DNA of 64,000 nt, from NCBI RefSeq assembly GCF_005860805.1, contig NZ_VCEJ01000004.1, positions 496,001-560,000 on the forward strand, read 5' to 3'. The position numbers were made by a program, and so were the translations under genes. The notes beneath the pieces are model-generated. The model searched no databases, had not been told where the DNA came from, and saw nothing but the letters and a program-made list of their open reading frames with translations. This DNA is from Dyadobacter luticola. Lineage in GTDB: Bacteria > Bacteroidota > Bacteroidia > Cytophagales > Spirosomataceae. Shown here in pieces: positions 15,795 to 25,275 of the stretch (positions are counted from its first letter, which is position 1; the number at the start of each line of letters is the position of its first letter).

Positions 15795-16418
15795 TTAATT
15801 AAACTTTACCAGGTCCTTGAAAATCAATTGACCCCAGCTATCACCTTTCGCCTGCACAAGTAATCCGCCTTCCGAAAGTCCGCCGAGATCGACGGGTGCA
15901 AAACCAAGTTTTTCCGCCAGCGCGCCTACTTCTGCTGCCGCGCTATCATCGTCGCTCGCCAGATACACGACTCTGTTTCCGCCATGCACGGAAGGATCCT
16001 GGCCAAGAATCGCAGCGCCCAAATGATTGAAACCTTTCACAAGTCTGGCACCGGTGAAGGCCTGGGCGACGACCACTGCGGAAGGTTGTCCTCCGAGTTT
16101 TTCAGGAGATATTCCGTATGCATTGGTCACATCGATGATGATTTTTTCCTGCCAGTCGGGTAGTGCTTTTGCAACTTCCGGGTGCGATTCGAAACGCACC
16201 GCCAAAAAGATCACATCCGCATTGACGGCTTCCGCAAGGGTTGCGGGAATGATGGTAGGGCCGATTGCGGCCGCATCGGAGGCAAAACTTGCCGGGTCGC
16301 GCGTTGTGGCGATGGATACTTCGATGCCTTTGCGGGCAAATGCCTTGGCCAAAGCCTGGCCGATCTTTCCGAAACCGATGATGGCGTAACTCGCTGAGTT
16401 ATTTTTTGATGGATTCAT
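15795..16418 (-). CDS. NADPH-dependent F420 reductase-like oxidoreductase
   Basis: The 207-aa protein begins with a Rossmann motif YAIIGFGKIGQALAKAF followed by IATTRDPASF, the F420_oxidored (PF03807) layout. It continues with VIFLAVRFESHPEVAKAL and IIDVTNAYG. F420 itself is not expected in this phylum, so an NADPH-linked reduction of another substrate is likelier. It sits in the middle of the SDR cluster. Confidence 0.88.
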   Translation of the reverse strand: MNPSKNNSASYAIIGFGKIGQALAKAFARKGIEVSIATTRDPASFASDAAAIGPTIIPATLAEAVNADVIFLAVRFESHPEVAKALPDWQEKIIIDVTNAYGISPEKLGGQPSAVVVAQAFTGARLVKGFNHLGAAILGQDPSVHGGNRVVYLASDDDSAAAEVGALAEKLGFAPVDLGGLSEGGLLVQAKGDSWGQLIFKDLVKFN

Positions 16419-16472
16419 TTTTGAGATTGTTTAGTGACGCAGTTTTTGTGGATCCTGCGTCGGTGTGATTAA

Positions 16473-17237
16473 TTATTTGGATAAATAGCTCAGCCCGCCA
16501 TCCACAAGCAATTCGGCGCCGAGCATAAACGAAGAGTCGTCGGAGGCCAGGAAAACGGCGGTTTTCCCAATGTCGGAAGGTTGCCCGATCCGGCCGATCG
16601 GCATCACATCCGCCCAGTATTTTTTGACAGCTTCCAGTTGTTCTGCGGGCACGAACCGGTCGAATACGGGTGTATCCGTGGTGCCCGGTGAGATGACATT
16701 CGCCCTGATTTTTCTGTGCAAAAGGTCATTTGAAAAGCCTTTCGCGAAATGGATCACAGCCGCTTTGGCCGCGCCATATAAGGAAAATGAAGTATAGGCC
16801 CGGTGCGCTGCATTGGACCCGATAAGGATGATCGAGCCGCCGTCATTCATATACGGCAGTGCTTTGTTAACCGTGAAATAGACGCTTTTCAGGTTCAGGT
16901 CCATCGTCCGGTCATAGTCGGCTTCGGTAGTATCGGCCACAGAACCGAATGCAGCTCCGGTTACCGCACCACCTGCATTGACCACGATCACATCTATTTT
17001 ACCAAACTTCTCGGATGTTTCTTTAAAGACCCTTTCCAGATCGGCAAGCCTGGTCACATCGGCATTGATACCAATAAAATTACCACCCAGTTGCGCCATA
17101 GAACGATCCAGCGTTTCCTGCGATCTGCCGACGATTGTTCCTACTGCACCTTCATTTAAAAACTCCTTGGCAATACCAAACCCGATACCGCTATTGCCGC
17201 CTGTAATTACCGCTACTTTATTCTCTAACTTGCTCAT
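16473..17237 (-). CDS. SDR-family oxidoreductase
   Basis: The 254-aa classical SDR has GGNSGIGFGIAKEF near the N-terminus, VIVVNAGGAVTG, and the active-site SLYGAAKAAVIHFAKG. I start it at the ATG at 17235-17237 (MSKLENK), like its paralogue at 15.0 kb; a TTG two codons upstream is less likely. It is the first gene of the cluster, 108 nt from a divergent HxlR gene that probably controls it. Confidence 0.93.
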   Translation of the reverse strand: MSKLENKVAVITGGNSGIGFGIAKEFLNEGAVGTIVGRSQETLDRSMAQLGGNFIGINADVTRLADLERVFKETSEKFGKIDVIVVNAGGAVTGAAFGSVADTTEADYDRTMDLNLKSVYFTVNKALPYMNDGGSIILIGSNAAHRAYTSFSLYGAAKAAVIHFAKGFSNDLLHRKIRANVISPGTTDTPVFDRFVPAEQLEAVKKYWADVMPIGRIGQPSDIGKTAVFLASDDSSFMLGAELLVDGGLSYLSK

Positions 17238-17345
17238 TTTCAATTTTATTTAAATTTGTATTGCAAAGGAACCATCAATAGTTTACTTTTGAAACTATTA
17301 TAGTTTATTCTGGTTACCAATGGGTAACTACAAATTTTCAGAGCG

Positions 17346-17711
17346 ATGAAAGACGAAAGATTCTGTAATTCAAATTGTCCGTTTACGAGAGCCATCGGCA
17401 CGATTGGTAATAAATGGAAGCCGATGATTATCAATGTAATGGGAACCCGTACCATGCGTTTTGGTCAGCTTGACGCCATCGTCCCGCACATTTCAAGGAA
17501 AGTGCTGACCGAGCAGTTGAAAGAATTGGAAGAAGACGGCTTATTGGAAAGATTGGCTTACAAGGAATTGCCGCCGAGGGTTGAATATCGGTTATCAGAA
17601 AAGGGCCTGGCCTTTTTGCCAATTTTGGAGCACATTAAAGCGTGGAATATAAAGTATGAAGTAGCTACCATGCCCAGGCAGAGTGACTATAAATATGCAG
17701 AGCAGGACTGA
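17346..17711 (+). CDS. HxlR-family transcriptional regulator
   Basis: The 121-aa protein has CNSNCPFTRAIGTIGNKWKP, the N-terminal Cys and IG-KWK signature of HxlR regulators, then MRFGQLDAIVPHISRKVLTE (recognition helix) and a wing LPPRVEYRLSEKG. It is divergent from the SDR cluster and upstream of an epimerase gene, a layout that suggests redox or aldehyde-responsive control of one or both. Confidence 0.92.
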   Translation: MKDERFCNSNCPFTRAIGTIGNKWKPMIINVMGTRTMRFGQLDAIVPHISRKVLTEQLKELEEDGLLERLAYKELPPRVEYRLSEKGLAFLPILEHIKAWNIKYEVATMPRQSDYKYAEQD

Positions 17712-17800
17712 CCGCCACAACAAAGCAAACTTGGCCTCCACAGCAAAGTCACCGCTTCCGAAATCACTGATATTTGCATCAGAACTTAATAAAAAGAGCA

Positions 17801-18760
17801 ATGAGCAATCAAACAGTATTGGTGACCGGCGGGACCGGATTTGTGGGCATCCACACGATTTTGCAACTTTTGCAGCAAGGATATACCGTTAAAACAACAC
17901 TTAGGACATTGTCCAAAACACAAAGTATCGTTGACGCATTGAATGAAGCAGGGCTGACGGATTTGTCAAAATTGTCATTCTTTGAAGCAGATCTGACGAG
18001 CGATAATGGTTGGGACGCGGCCGTTGAAAACTGCGATTATGTGCTGCATGTAGCGTCACCTTTCCCGCTGGGCGAGCCGGAAGATGAGAATGATCTGATC
18101 ATTCCAGCCCGTGACGGTTCCCTCAGGGTTTTAAAGGCGGCAAGAAATGCAGGCGTCAAACGGGTGGTACTTACTTCCTCCTTCGCGGCAATCGGCTATG
18201 GTTCAGATCGGAAAGGGCATATTTTTGATGAAAACGACTGGACGGATAAAGACGCTGCGATCCCTGCCTACATCAAATCCAAAACCATTGCAGAAGAAGC
18301 CGCCTGGGAATTTGTCAAAAATGAGGGCGAAGGGATGGAGCTGGCGGTTATCAATCCGGTCGGGATTTTTGGCCCGATCATCGGCGGCATTTATCCTGCT
18401 TCCTTTGAGGGGGTTATCAAGGCGATCTTAGACGGTAACATTAAAGAGAGTCCTGCTTTTACATTTGGCGTGGTGGATGTACGCGACGTGGCGGACATTC
18501 ATATCAAGGCCATGCTCATGCCGGAAGCCGCCGGACAGCGTTTTCTGGCTACATCGGAAGGAGCCGTGAGTTTTTATGATGTGGCTGAGCTGATTAAAAA
18601 AGAACGTCCGGAAAGCGCATCTTTGATTGCCGACCTGCAACCGACAGCCGCAGAAGCATATACGAGCATGTCGAACAAAAAAGCAGTTAAAACGCTGAAC
18701 TGGCATCCGCGCAGCAGGGAAGAAGCGATATTGGCGAGCGTGGACAGCCGGCCGAGGTGA
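17801..18760 (+). CDS. NAD-dependent epimerase / aldehyde reductase (DFR-like, extended SDR)
   Basis: The 319-aa product begins MSNQTVLVTGGTGFVGIHTI, a GxxGxxG extended-SDR motif. It has the YIKSKTIAEEAAWEF active-site Tyr-xxx-Lys and a GPIIGG segment typical of dihydroflavonol-4-reductase-like aldehyde reductases. I chose the ATG at 17801 over the frame's earlier ATG at 17774 because homology starts immediately there. It is followed after 6 nt by an AraC regulator. Confidence 0.92.
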   Translation: MSNQTVLVTGGTGFVGIHTILQLLQQGYTVKTTLRTLSKTQSIVDALNEAGLTDLSKLSFFEADLTSDNGWDAAVENCDYVLHVASPFPLGEPEDENDLIIPARDGSLRVLKAARNAGVKRVVLTSSFAAIGYGSDRKGHIFDENDWTDKDAAIPAYIKSKTIAEEAAWEFVKNEGEGMELAVINPVGIFGPIIGGIYPASFEGVIKAILDGNIKESPAFTFGVVDVRDVADIHIKAMLMPEAAGQRFLATSEGAVSFYDVAELIKKERPESASLIADLQPTAAEAYTSMSNKKAVKTLNWHPRSREEAILASVDSRPR

Positions 18761-18766
18761 TTAAAT

Positions 18767-19576
18767 TTGCGTAACATTTGTTATCGAAAAGTGGAAATCA
18801 ACAAAATACACTCCTGCTACCTTGGTCCGGAAATTTCCCCGGAATACTTCATTCCGGAACATTATTTTATGTTCCTCTTGAAGGGTTCGATGAAGGCTTA
18901 CGATGGTAACAAACGCTATTCCGTGCATCCGGGCGACTATTTTATCGCCCGGAAAAATCAACTGATCCACTACACCAAGTTCAAGGAAGATGACCAGTTT
19001 GAAAAAATCATCATTACCCTCGATGAAGCATTTTTAAGACGGTTTGCGGAGCGGCATTCTTGTGTTTCCGAACCATCGGACTACACGGATTCATTTTTAT
19101 TTATTGAAGAAAACCACTTTTTGAAGCATTACATTCAATCTTTGGAGCCCTACTATCTCGGTAATCTTGAACTGGATGAAACCTTCGCCGATTTGAAACG
19201 CGAGGAATTATTGCTGATCTTACTCAAATCACAGCCCGGCCTCGCCAATATCTTCTTCAACTTCGGGATGCCGGACAAAATTGACCTGGAAGCATTCATG
19301 AACCGGAATTTTCGGTTCAATGTCAGCATGGAGCGGTTTGCTTTTCTGACGGGTCGCAGCGAATCCTCTTTCAAGCGTGATTTTCAAAAAACTTTTGGCA
19401 TGACACCTGGAAACTGGCTGAAAAAGAAACGCTTAGATGAAGCGTATTTTCAAATTACACAGTACCACCAGCGGCCGAGCGATGTTTATCTCGAAGTAGG
19501 CTTCGAAGACCTGTCCCATTTTTCCTATGTTTTTAAAAAACAGTTTGGAAAAGCACCTTCACAATTGGCTGTTTAA
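18767..19576 (+). CDS. AraC-family transcriptional regulator
   Basis: The 269-aa protein has an N-terminal cupin-like sensor (about 25-120, PGDYFIARKNQLIHY) and a C-terminal double helix-turn-helix (about 170-269: RFAFLTGRSESSFKRDFQKT, then SDVYLEVGFEDLSHFSYVFK). No ATG precedes the conserved part; TTG at 18767 or GTG at 18791 must serve. Spacing of 6 nt suggests co-transcription with the epimerase gene. Confidence 0.9.
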   Translation: MRNICYRKVEINKIHSCYLGPEISPEYFIPEHYFMFLLKGSMKAYDGNKRYSVHPGDYFIARKNQLIHYTKFKEDDQFEKIIITLDEAFLRRFAERHSCVSEPSDYTDSFLFIEENHFLKHYIQSLEPYYLGNLELDETFADLKREELLLILLKSQPGLANIFFNFGMPDKIDLEAFMNRNFRFNVSMERFAFLTGRSESSFKRDFQKTFGMTPGNWLKKKRLDEAYFQITQYHQRPSDVYLEVGFEDLSHFSYVFKKQFGKAPSQLAV

Positions 19577-19691
19577 TTTCCGTATCTCCCCAAAATTTCA
19601 CTACGTATAGTAGGAACTTGTCATTGCGCAGTGTAGTAGCATTCTTTTCTTTTGTCGGGCACATTACTCAATGTCATTAGGTCCCAGACAA

Positions 19692-22600
19692 ATGAAGAAA
19701 CTATACACTTCCGGCGGCGGCGCTTCTTTCCTGATTTTCTGCACATTGCTATTCATTCAACTGCTAATCAGCGAAGCATTTGCCGTCGGACGTGTTCAGG
19801 AACAAAAGCCTGCGGGCCATTTGAAATCAACCTCGTCGGCAGTTCTTCCGATTGTGTTTGTAAAAAGTGGGGCGCCCGGAGCAAATGATGGCAGCAGCTG
19901 GGAAAATGCGTATTGGGAACTGGCGGAAGCCCTCAAATATGCCCATGAAAATCCGGGTGTGGAGCAGATATGGGTTGCCAATGGAACCTACTATCCCCGC
20001 TATGATGGCGACTATATAGAACAAACCGGAGAAGGTTCGAGCAACAGCACGTTTCTGTTACTGCCTGATATCAAAATCTATGGCGGATTCAAAGGCACTG
20101 AACAAACGCTTGCCGAACGTAAGCTCAACATTTCCGCAGGTAATAGTGTGGAGGCTGAGGATGTTAACGGGCCACCTGCCTCCGTGCTGGACGGAAACGG
20201 GGTTGTCTTTCACGTAGTAACCTCTGCTGGCGATGTATTTGGCGCGAGCCTGGACGGATTTGTTATCCGGGGAGGAAATGCAAACAACGGGTCGGCAGTT
20301 TCTGTTAACGGGCGCGATATTCCGCAGAATGTCGGAGGTGGGATCGTTCTTTTCAATTCGGCGCCATCGCTGAGCAATTTACATATCACCAGCAATTATG
20401 CGCTGGATGGCAGCGGGATTTATGCTTCCGAATCCGATTTTGTTTTAACCAACGCGATTGTCAATGCGAATAGCGTGGATGGAAAAGGTGCGGTTTATAC
20501 CCTGAATTCTTCTGCTATTTTAACCAACAATACGATCTCGGCGAATACCGGACAGACCAGTGCCGCGCTGGTACTTGCAGGCGCAGCTCCGAAAATCCGC
20601 AACACGATTATCAGCGCTAATCTCGGCACGGGCGCTGCGGTAGAAGTGCTGGATGGAACAGTGCCTTCTTTTGCCAACAGCATTGTGCCGGGAAGTGGCG
20701 GGAGCGGTTCATGGAATGCAGCTTTTGGAAACAATCTGGGCGGTAATTTGGATGTAAATCCTGCTTTGTTTGACGAGGGTAATGGTCTTTTAGGGTTAAA
20801 ACCGGGCAGCCCTGCCGTCAACAAAGGCAATAATCTGTATTTCCAATCCGGCCAGAATCCCGATTTATCAGGCATTACAACCGATCCTCGCGGAACCCCG
20901 CGCATTATAAAAAATACCGTCGACATCGGCGCGCTGGAAAGTGTATACGGCATTTTATCAACCACACTCACGCCAAATGAGAATGGAATATTGTTTGTCA
21001 AAAAAGGCGGCTCTGGCTCGAAAAATGGACATGACTGGAACAACGCAGCAGCCGAAGTAGCCGATGCGGTTCTTGCCTCCCATCTTCTGAATGTCAGACA
21101 AATTTGGGTTGCAGGTGGCATTTATCATCCACTTTATCGCCTGGACGATTTTTCAAATGCCGATCCGAAAAGTCCTTTAAATAGCTTCCTTCTCACAGGT
21201 GACATTCAATTATACGGGGGATTTAAAGGGACTGAATCGTCGCTGGCAGAACGCAATCTCCGGCTGAAAGAGAATGCAAGTGTTTTGAGTGGTGACTTCA
21301 ATCAGGATGATGAATTCAATTTTACTGACGTCTCGAACAATGGTATTCCTAATGCATTCAGCGAAAACGCCCACCACCTTGTTTACGGAATGTACCTGAA
21401 CACGGATCGTGTCATGGACGGGTTCACGATCGAAGGAGCAAATAATACGTCTTCAAATGTGGACGACAGGCTTTTTATCCTTGAAACCAAAACTCCTGCC
21501 GCCTACGGGTCAGGCATATTCGTTTATCAGACACGACAAATAGCCATTTTTGACAGACTGATCATCAGAAACAATCTGGGACATGTGGGTGGAGGGTTCA
21601 TGGGGTTTGAGGCGAGTTCGGGAATCTTCAATTCGGCCATCTACCACAATTATGACAAGGGATTTGGCAGTGCCATCCTCGATGGCAGAAATATCGCCGG
21701 AATTGGGATACTTAATACAACAGTCGCTCAGAATATATCTGAAATATCGGAATCGGGGATGGTTGGTGTCGCCGTTTTGTCTATCGACGGAAGACTTGCG
21801 GCGATTTACAACAGCATTATCACACAAAACGTCCGGCGCGGCGAAGGTGGCCCGGACCAGCTCAATTTTTTTTCCAACGCCACTGCTAGTTTTTCCAATA
21901 GTATCGTCGGCGGAAGTGGAGGAAGTGCAAACTGGCAGCTCGGAAGTGATGAAGATCAGGGCGGAAACCTGGATATAGACCCGCAATTTGTCGACACGGA
22001 AGCGGGCGACTTTTCACTGGATCAATGCAGCAGGGCTATTGATGCGGGCGATTTAAACGGGGTTGCCGCAGATGTGGTATCAAATACTGATTTGGCAGGA
22101 AACAATAGGATATTTAATAAACAGGTCGATATCGGTGCATTCGAATTTCAGGGTGTAAGGCCGCCCAATGCTTTTGCGCTGGCTGGAAATGCAAAAACCA
22201 GTTCATTCACATTCAGTGATGACGGTCCTAAGGTGGCGCATACTTTTACCGTAGCAGGTACTGTTTGCGATGCAGACCTTCTGACATTGATACCGGGCAC
22301 CAATATAAGTGGCGACGTTACGGCCAAGGTGTGGGTAGATGCGCAGGTGAATTCGTACGCCGGCGCGGCATATCTTCAAAGGCATTTTGATATAACGCCT
22401 GCCGAGAACCCGGAATCTTCCTCGGGGCGGGTGGTACTGTATTTCACCCAGGCAGAATTTGACGCATTGAATGCAAAGTTGAGTCCTTCCGACTATCTAC
22501 CAACCGGCCAAGTCGAGGGTGAAGACGGGAGAAAGGCCAACCTCCGGATTTACCAGTTTCACGGAGAAAGCTCCGATGGCAGTGGAAGCCCTTCGTCGTA

Positions 22601-23252
22601 TACAGATTCCCGTACCGTGATCGACGCAGATGACTCGGATATCAGATTTAATGCGGCGTTGAACCGCTGGGAAGTAACATTCTCCGTGGAAGGGTTCAGC
22701 GGCTTTTTCGGAGGGACTGCTGCCCAGAATCCGTTGCCTGTGCGACTGATCAGTTTCGAGGGAAAGCAAACAGATGATCAAAAAGTGAAGCTCGACTGGA
22801 AAGTCGCCGAGCAGGAAAACATTCAGATGTATGAGATCGAGTATAGCGAAAACGGCAAAACGTTCTCCAAGATCGGAGAAGTAAGTGCCAACATCCTGAC
22901 AAGTACCGCATATACCTACACCGATTCGCTCACGCACACCGGCGACCAGGCATATTATCGATTGAAAATCCTAGAATTCGACGGCAAAACAGGGTATAGC
23001 AAATTAATTTCCCTGAAACTACTGCACAATGCCGGACTGGTCGCTTATCCGGTCCCAGCCAGAAATGAGCTCTGGCTCGACTGGAAGAAAAGCAATGCAG
23101 GATCAGTTGAGTTGATCGATTCCGGAGGGAAGGTTTTAAGGGTAATTAAAAAATCATCCGGAGTTCAAAAAGTGGATATCTCCGGTTTGACGGGCGGCTT
23201 GTTTTTCTTGAAAACGGAGGGTAATGCGGTGTTGAAAGTGGTCAAAGAATAG
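19692..23252 (+). CDS. Large secreted beta-helix protein with T9SS sorting domain
   Basis: This 1186-aa cell-surface or secreted protein starts with a signal peptide (about 1-40). Two related right-handed beta-helix halves follow (about 50-420 and 430-820); each opens with a KSG/KGGSGS segment and YGGFKGTE and closes with a VDIGA-E motif of the choice-of-anchor Q group. A beta domain (about 830-1020) comes next. The end has the PLPVRLISFEGK-x-LDW linker common before T9SS type A sorting domains and a final domain with AYPVPARNELWLDW to NAVLKVVKE. Two internal repeats imply duplication. Such proteins bind or degrade glycans or act as adhesins; which applies here is unknown. Confidence 0.9.
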   Translation: MKKLYTSGGGASFLIFCTLLFIQLLISEAFAVGRVQEQKPAGHLKSTSSAVLPIVFVKSGAPGANDGSSWENAYWELAEALKYAHENPGVEQIWVANGTYYPRYDGDYIEQTGEGSSNSTFLLLPDIKIYGGFKGTEQTLAERKLNISAGNSVEAEDVNGPPASVLDGNGVVFHVVTSAGDVFGASLDGFVIRGGNANNGSAVSVNGRDIPQNVGGGIVLFNSAPSLSNLHITSNYALDGSGIYASESDFVLTNAIVNANSVDGKGAVYTLNSSAILTNNTISANTGQTSAALVLAGAAPKIRNTIISANLGTGAAVEVLDGTVPSFANSIVPGSGGSGSWNAAFGNNLGGNLDVNPALFDEGNGLLGLKPGSPAVNKGNNLYFQSGQNPDLSGITTDPRGTPRIIKNTVDIGALESVYGILSTTLTPNENGILFVKKGGSGSKNGHDWNNAAAEVADAVLASHLLNVRQIWVAGGIYHPLYRLDDFSNADPKSPLNSFLLTGDIQLYGGFKGTESSLAERNLRLKENASVLSGDFNQDDEFNFTDVSNNGIPNAFSENAHHLVYGMYLNTDRVMDGFTIEGANNTSSNVDDRLFILETKTPAAYGSGIFVYQTRQIAIFDRLIIRNNLGHVGGGFMGFEASSGIFNSAIYHNYDKGFGSAILDGRNIAGIGILNTTVAQNISEISESGMVGVAVLSIDGRLAAIYNSIITQNVRRGEGGPDQLNFFSNATASFSNSIVGGSGGSANWQLGSDEDQGGNLDIDPQFVDTEAGDFSLDQCSRAIDAGDLNGVAADVVSNTDLAGNNRIFNKQVDIGAFEFQGVRPPNAFALAGNAKTSSFTFSDDGPKVAHTFTVAGTVCDADLLTLIPGTNISGDVTAKVWVDAQVNSYAGAAYLQRHFDITPAENPESSSGRVVLYFTQAEFDALNAKLSPSDYLPTGQVEGEDGRKANLRIYQFHGESSDGSGSPSSYTDSRTVIDADDSDIRFNAALNRWEVTFSVEGFSGFFGGTAAQNPLPVRLISFEGKQTDDQKVKLDWKVAEQENIQMYEIEYSENGKTFSKIGEVSANILTSTAYTYTDSLTHTGDQAYYRLKILEFDGKTGYSKLISLKLLHNAGLVAYPVPARNELWLDWKKSNAGSVELIDSGGKVLRVIKKSSGVQKVDISGLTGGLFFLKTEGNAVLKVVKE

Positions 23253-23259
23253 GGGACTT

Positions 23260-23571
23260 GTGATAGACTATCCTTATGTGGGCGAGATCAAAATGTTTGC
23301 CGGGAAGATCGCTCCCGACGGCTGGACGTTCTGCGACGGGTCGCTGCTTCCGATCGCCGAAAACCATTTTCTCTTCAACCTGCTGGGAACAACTTACGGC
23401 GGCGACGGTCAGGCAACATTCGCGCTTCCGGATCTTAGAGGTCGCCTTCCCATCCATCAGGACGAAGGCCCCGGAAACGGAGAAAGGCCTTTCAGCGATG
23501 ATGAACCCTATTTATACGTCAATTACATTATATCACTATACGGAATTTACTCCCCGAAAAGCCAGCATTAA
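23260..23571 (+). CDS. Compact tail-collar (MdpB-like) domain protein 1
   Basis: The 103-aa frame starts at a GTG 7 nt after the beta-helix gene. It has the collar signature YVGEIKMFAGKIAPDGWTFC, LLPIAENHFLFNLLG, TYGGDGQATFALPDLRGR and the C-terminal LYVNYIISLYGIYSP. Usual family members are about 170 aa; here the central segment between the Asp-Leu-Arg-Gly motif and the final strand is reduced to a few residues. It may be a compact form or the product of an internal deletion. Confidence 0.75.
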   Translation: MIDYPYVGEIKMFAGKIAPDGWTFCDGSLLPIAENHFLFNLLGTTYGGDGQATFALPDLRGRLPIHQDEGPGNGERPFSDDEPYLYVNYIISLYGIYSPKSQH

Positions 23572-23600
23572 TCGTCTTTCAAGCTAACCCGATCCCCAAA

Positions 23601-23945
23601 ATGGAAGAGCCTTTTCTAGCCGAAATCAGAGTCATTCCCGCCCGCATCGCACCAGAAGGCTGGGCCCGTTGCGACGGCCGAAAAATGCGCATCGCAGAGC
23701 ATCCGGCATTATTCAAACTCCTGGGCAATACCTTCGGCGGCGACGGACAAGCTACCTTCGCACTCCCCAACCTGGTGGGCTGCAAGCCCGTGCCAATTGA
23801 GTTGCATTCGTTAAATCTCGCCTTGGTTAATTCAGCATCGCGCCCGCTCGGTCTGGAAAAAAACATTCAGCCAACTTCCGGCCAGCAAATGTATGGATCG
23901 ACTTGTTTTTGCATTGCGTTGAAGGGGAGATTGCCGGTGGGGTAG
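23601..23945 (+). CDS. Compact tail-collar (MdpB-like) domain protein 2
   Basis: The 114-aa protein repeats the collar layout of its upstream neighbour: FLAEIRVIPARIAPEGWARC, LFKLLGNTFGGDGQATFALP and a short end with FCIALKGRLP. It too lacks most of the usual middle region. The two genes are 29 nt apart, so they arose by tandem duplication or were acquired together, and follow the T9SS cargo gene. Confidence 0.75.
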   Translation: MEEPFLAEIRVIPARIAPEGWARCDGRKMRIAEHPALFKLLGNTFGGDGQATFALPNLVGCKPVPIELHSLNLALVNSASRPLGLEKNIQPTSGQQMYGSTCFCIALKGRLPVG

Positions 23946-23975
23946 GGTATCTGCCATAACGGACTTATCATAGTA

Positions 23976-25274
23976 TCAATTAACTGCCTCAAAACAATAT
24001 ACGTTCAATTCTGTGCTAACAAAAATGCGTCCCTTTCTACCATTTTGAGCAGGTATCCCTGTTACAAAACCATTAAATATGGAGCCCCGATTGTTTTCTA
24101 CCCTTGCATCTAGAGAAGGCATATCCCAAAGAAGCTTTCCGTTCTGTAGATCATATGCTCTCAAATTATCGCCCCTGATACAGTATAAAATTCCGTCTTG
24201 ATGATAGAGATCACTATTAGTTGCAGTGGATGCTTTGGACCATAGCATAGCACCATTGCCGGCATCCATACAGTAAATAGTTCCATCCGTTCCATTAATG
24301 ATGAGCTTATTTCCAGCTTTAATAATATCCAATCCCATCATTTGAGCCGAGGTCATTCTATATTGCCAAATGCGCTTTCCACTAAGAAGGTCAAAACAGC
24401 CCACCGAATTAAATGAAGTCAAAAACACTTTATCATGATCAATAATAGGCATGAGACTAGGGCTGCTTCCATCTTCTTCGATGCTCAAGGGAGCCCGTTT
24501 ATAAACCCATGTATTTTTAGAGTAATTATAAAGTCCGAAGAAACTTCGCGTATTGTTGTATTTCACTTGGGGGCCAATTTCGTCATATGGAATTAGCAGC
24601 ATTGTCTCGGTGCCGACAAGGAACGCTTTGTGACGGTAAATACTGCCAATATATGTTTCTTCGCCATTGTAGGCAGTGAATTCGTCACTATATGAAGGTT
24701 TTATAACTTCTGTTATTTTCTCGGAATTCAAATCCCCCATAAACATACTATCATCAATTTTTTTATGGTCTTTAGAGGTTGGTGGAATTCCGGAAATAAA
24801 ATAGTTATTACCGATATTCGTCGGTCCGTCAGAGGAAAAAAACCCTCTCTGACTTTTCCAGACAGTTTTTCCAGTTTGATAGTTTATACAATAGTCTGAA
24901 TATCGATCATGTAAGAGCAATTTCCCCTCGTTTACAACGATGCTTCCATGAAATGTCCTTTCTATTTGCTTTTTGTAAAAATCATCCCAGATCCAGATAT
25001 TTTCGCCTGTATTTACATCCTTCAACTGAAGATAAAAGTCTCCATAAACTTTTGGATCAGCTGATTTTTGGATAGCGATACTAAGTACTCCTTTGCCATC
25101 GATAACGTAGCCATGATATAAGCCATAGGCCAGCGTTCCATCTGAAATACTGGATTTCCATAAAAAAGGCTGTTGTGTTACTACGCCGTCCTTGTCAGTT
25201 TGAGTGGTAATGTTATCAGGGTTGCATGCGAGCAACCCTGATAACATTAATACGAACGTTATAGAGAGTTTCAT
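23976..25274 (-). CDS. PQQ-like beta-propeller lipoprotein
   Basis: The 432-aa lipoprotein begins MKLSITFVLMLSGLLAC (lipobox Cys). It contains repeated propeller blades such as GKTVWKSQ, GKRIWQYR, GAMLWSKA and GKLLWDMP, the PQQ_2 repeat pattern. No catalytic residues of PQQ dehydrogenases are evident, so a BamB-like binding role is possible. It starts 1 nt after the upstream lipase-like gene; that supports the ATG at 25274 over the frame's earlier ATG. Confidence 0.88.
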   Translation of the reverse strand: MKLSITFVLMLSGLLACNPDNITTQTDKDGVVTQQPFLWKSSISDGTLAYGLYHGYVIDGKGVLSIAIQKSADPKVYGDFYLQLKDVNTGENIWIWDDFYKKQIERTFHGSIVVNEGKLLLHDRYSDYCINYQTGKTVWKSQRGFFSSDGPTNIGNNYFISGIPPTSKDHKKIDDSMFMGDLNSEKITEVIKPSYSDEFTAYNGEETYIGSIYRHKAFLVGTETMLLIPYDEIGPQVKYNNTRSFFGLYNYSKNTWVYKRAPLSIEEDGSSPSLMPIIDHDKVFLTSFNSVGCFDLLSGKRIWQYRMTSAQMMGLDIIKAGNKLIINGTDGTIYCMDAGNGAMLWSKASTATNSDLYHQDGILYCIRGDNLRAYDLQNGKLLWDMPSLDARVENNRGSIFNGFVTGIPAQNGRKGRIFVSTELNVYCFEAVN

Positions 25275-25275
25275 T

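Noticed and set aside
20495..21121. Minus-strand 208-codon frame in the beta-helix gene
   Set aside because: Antisense shadow of a well-supported gene; repetitive beta-helix codons keep the reverse frame open.
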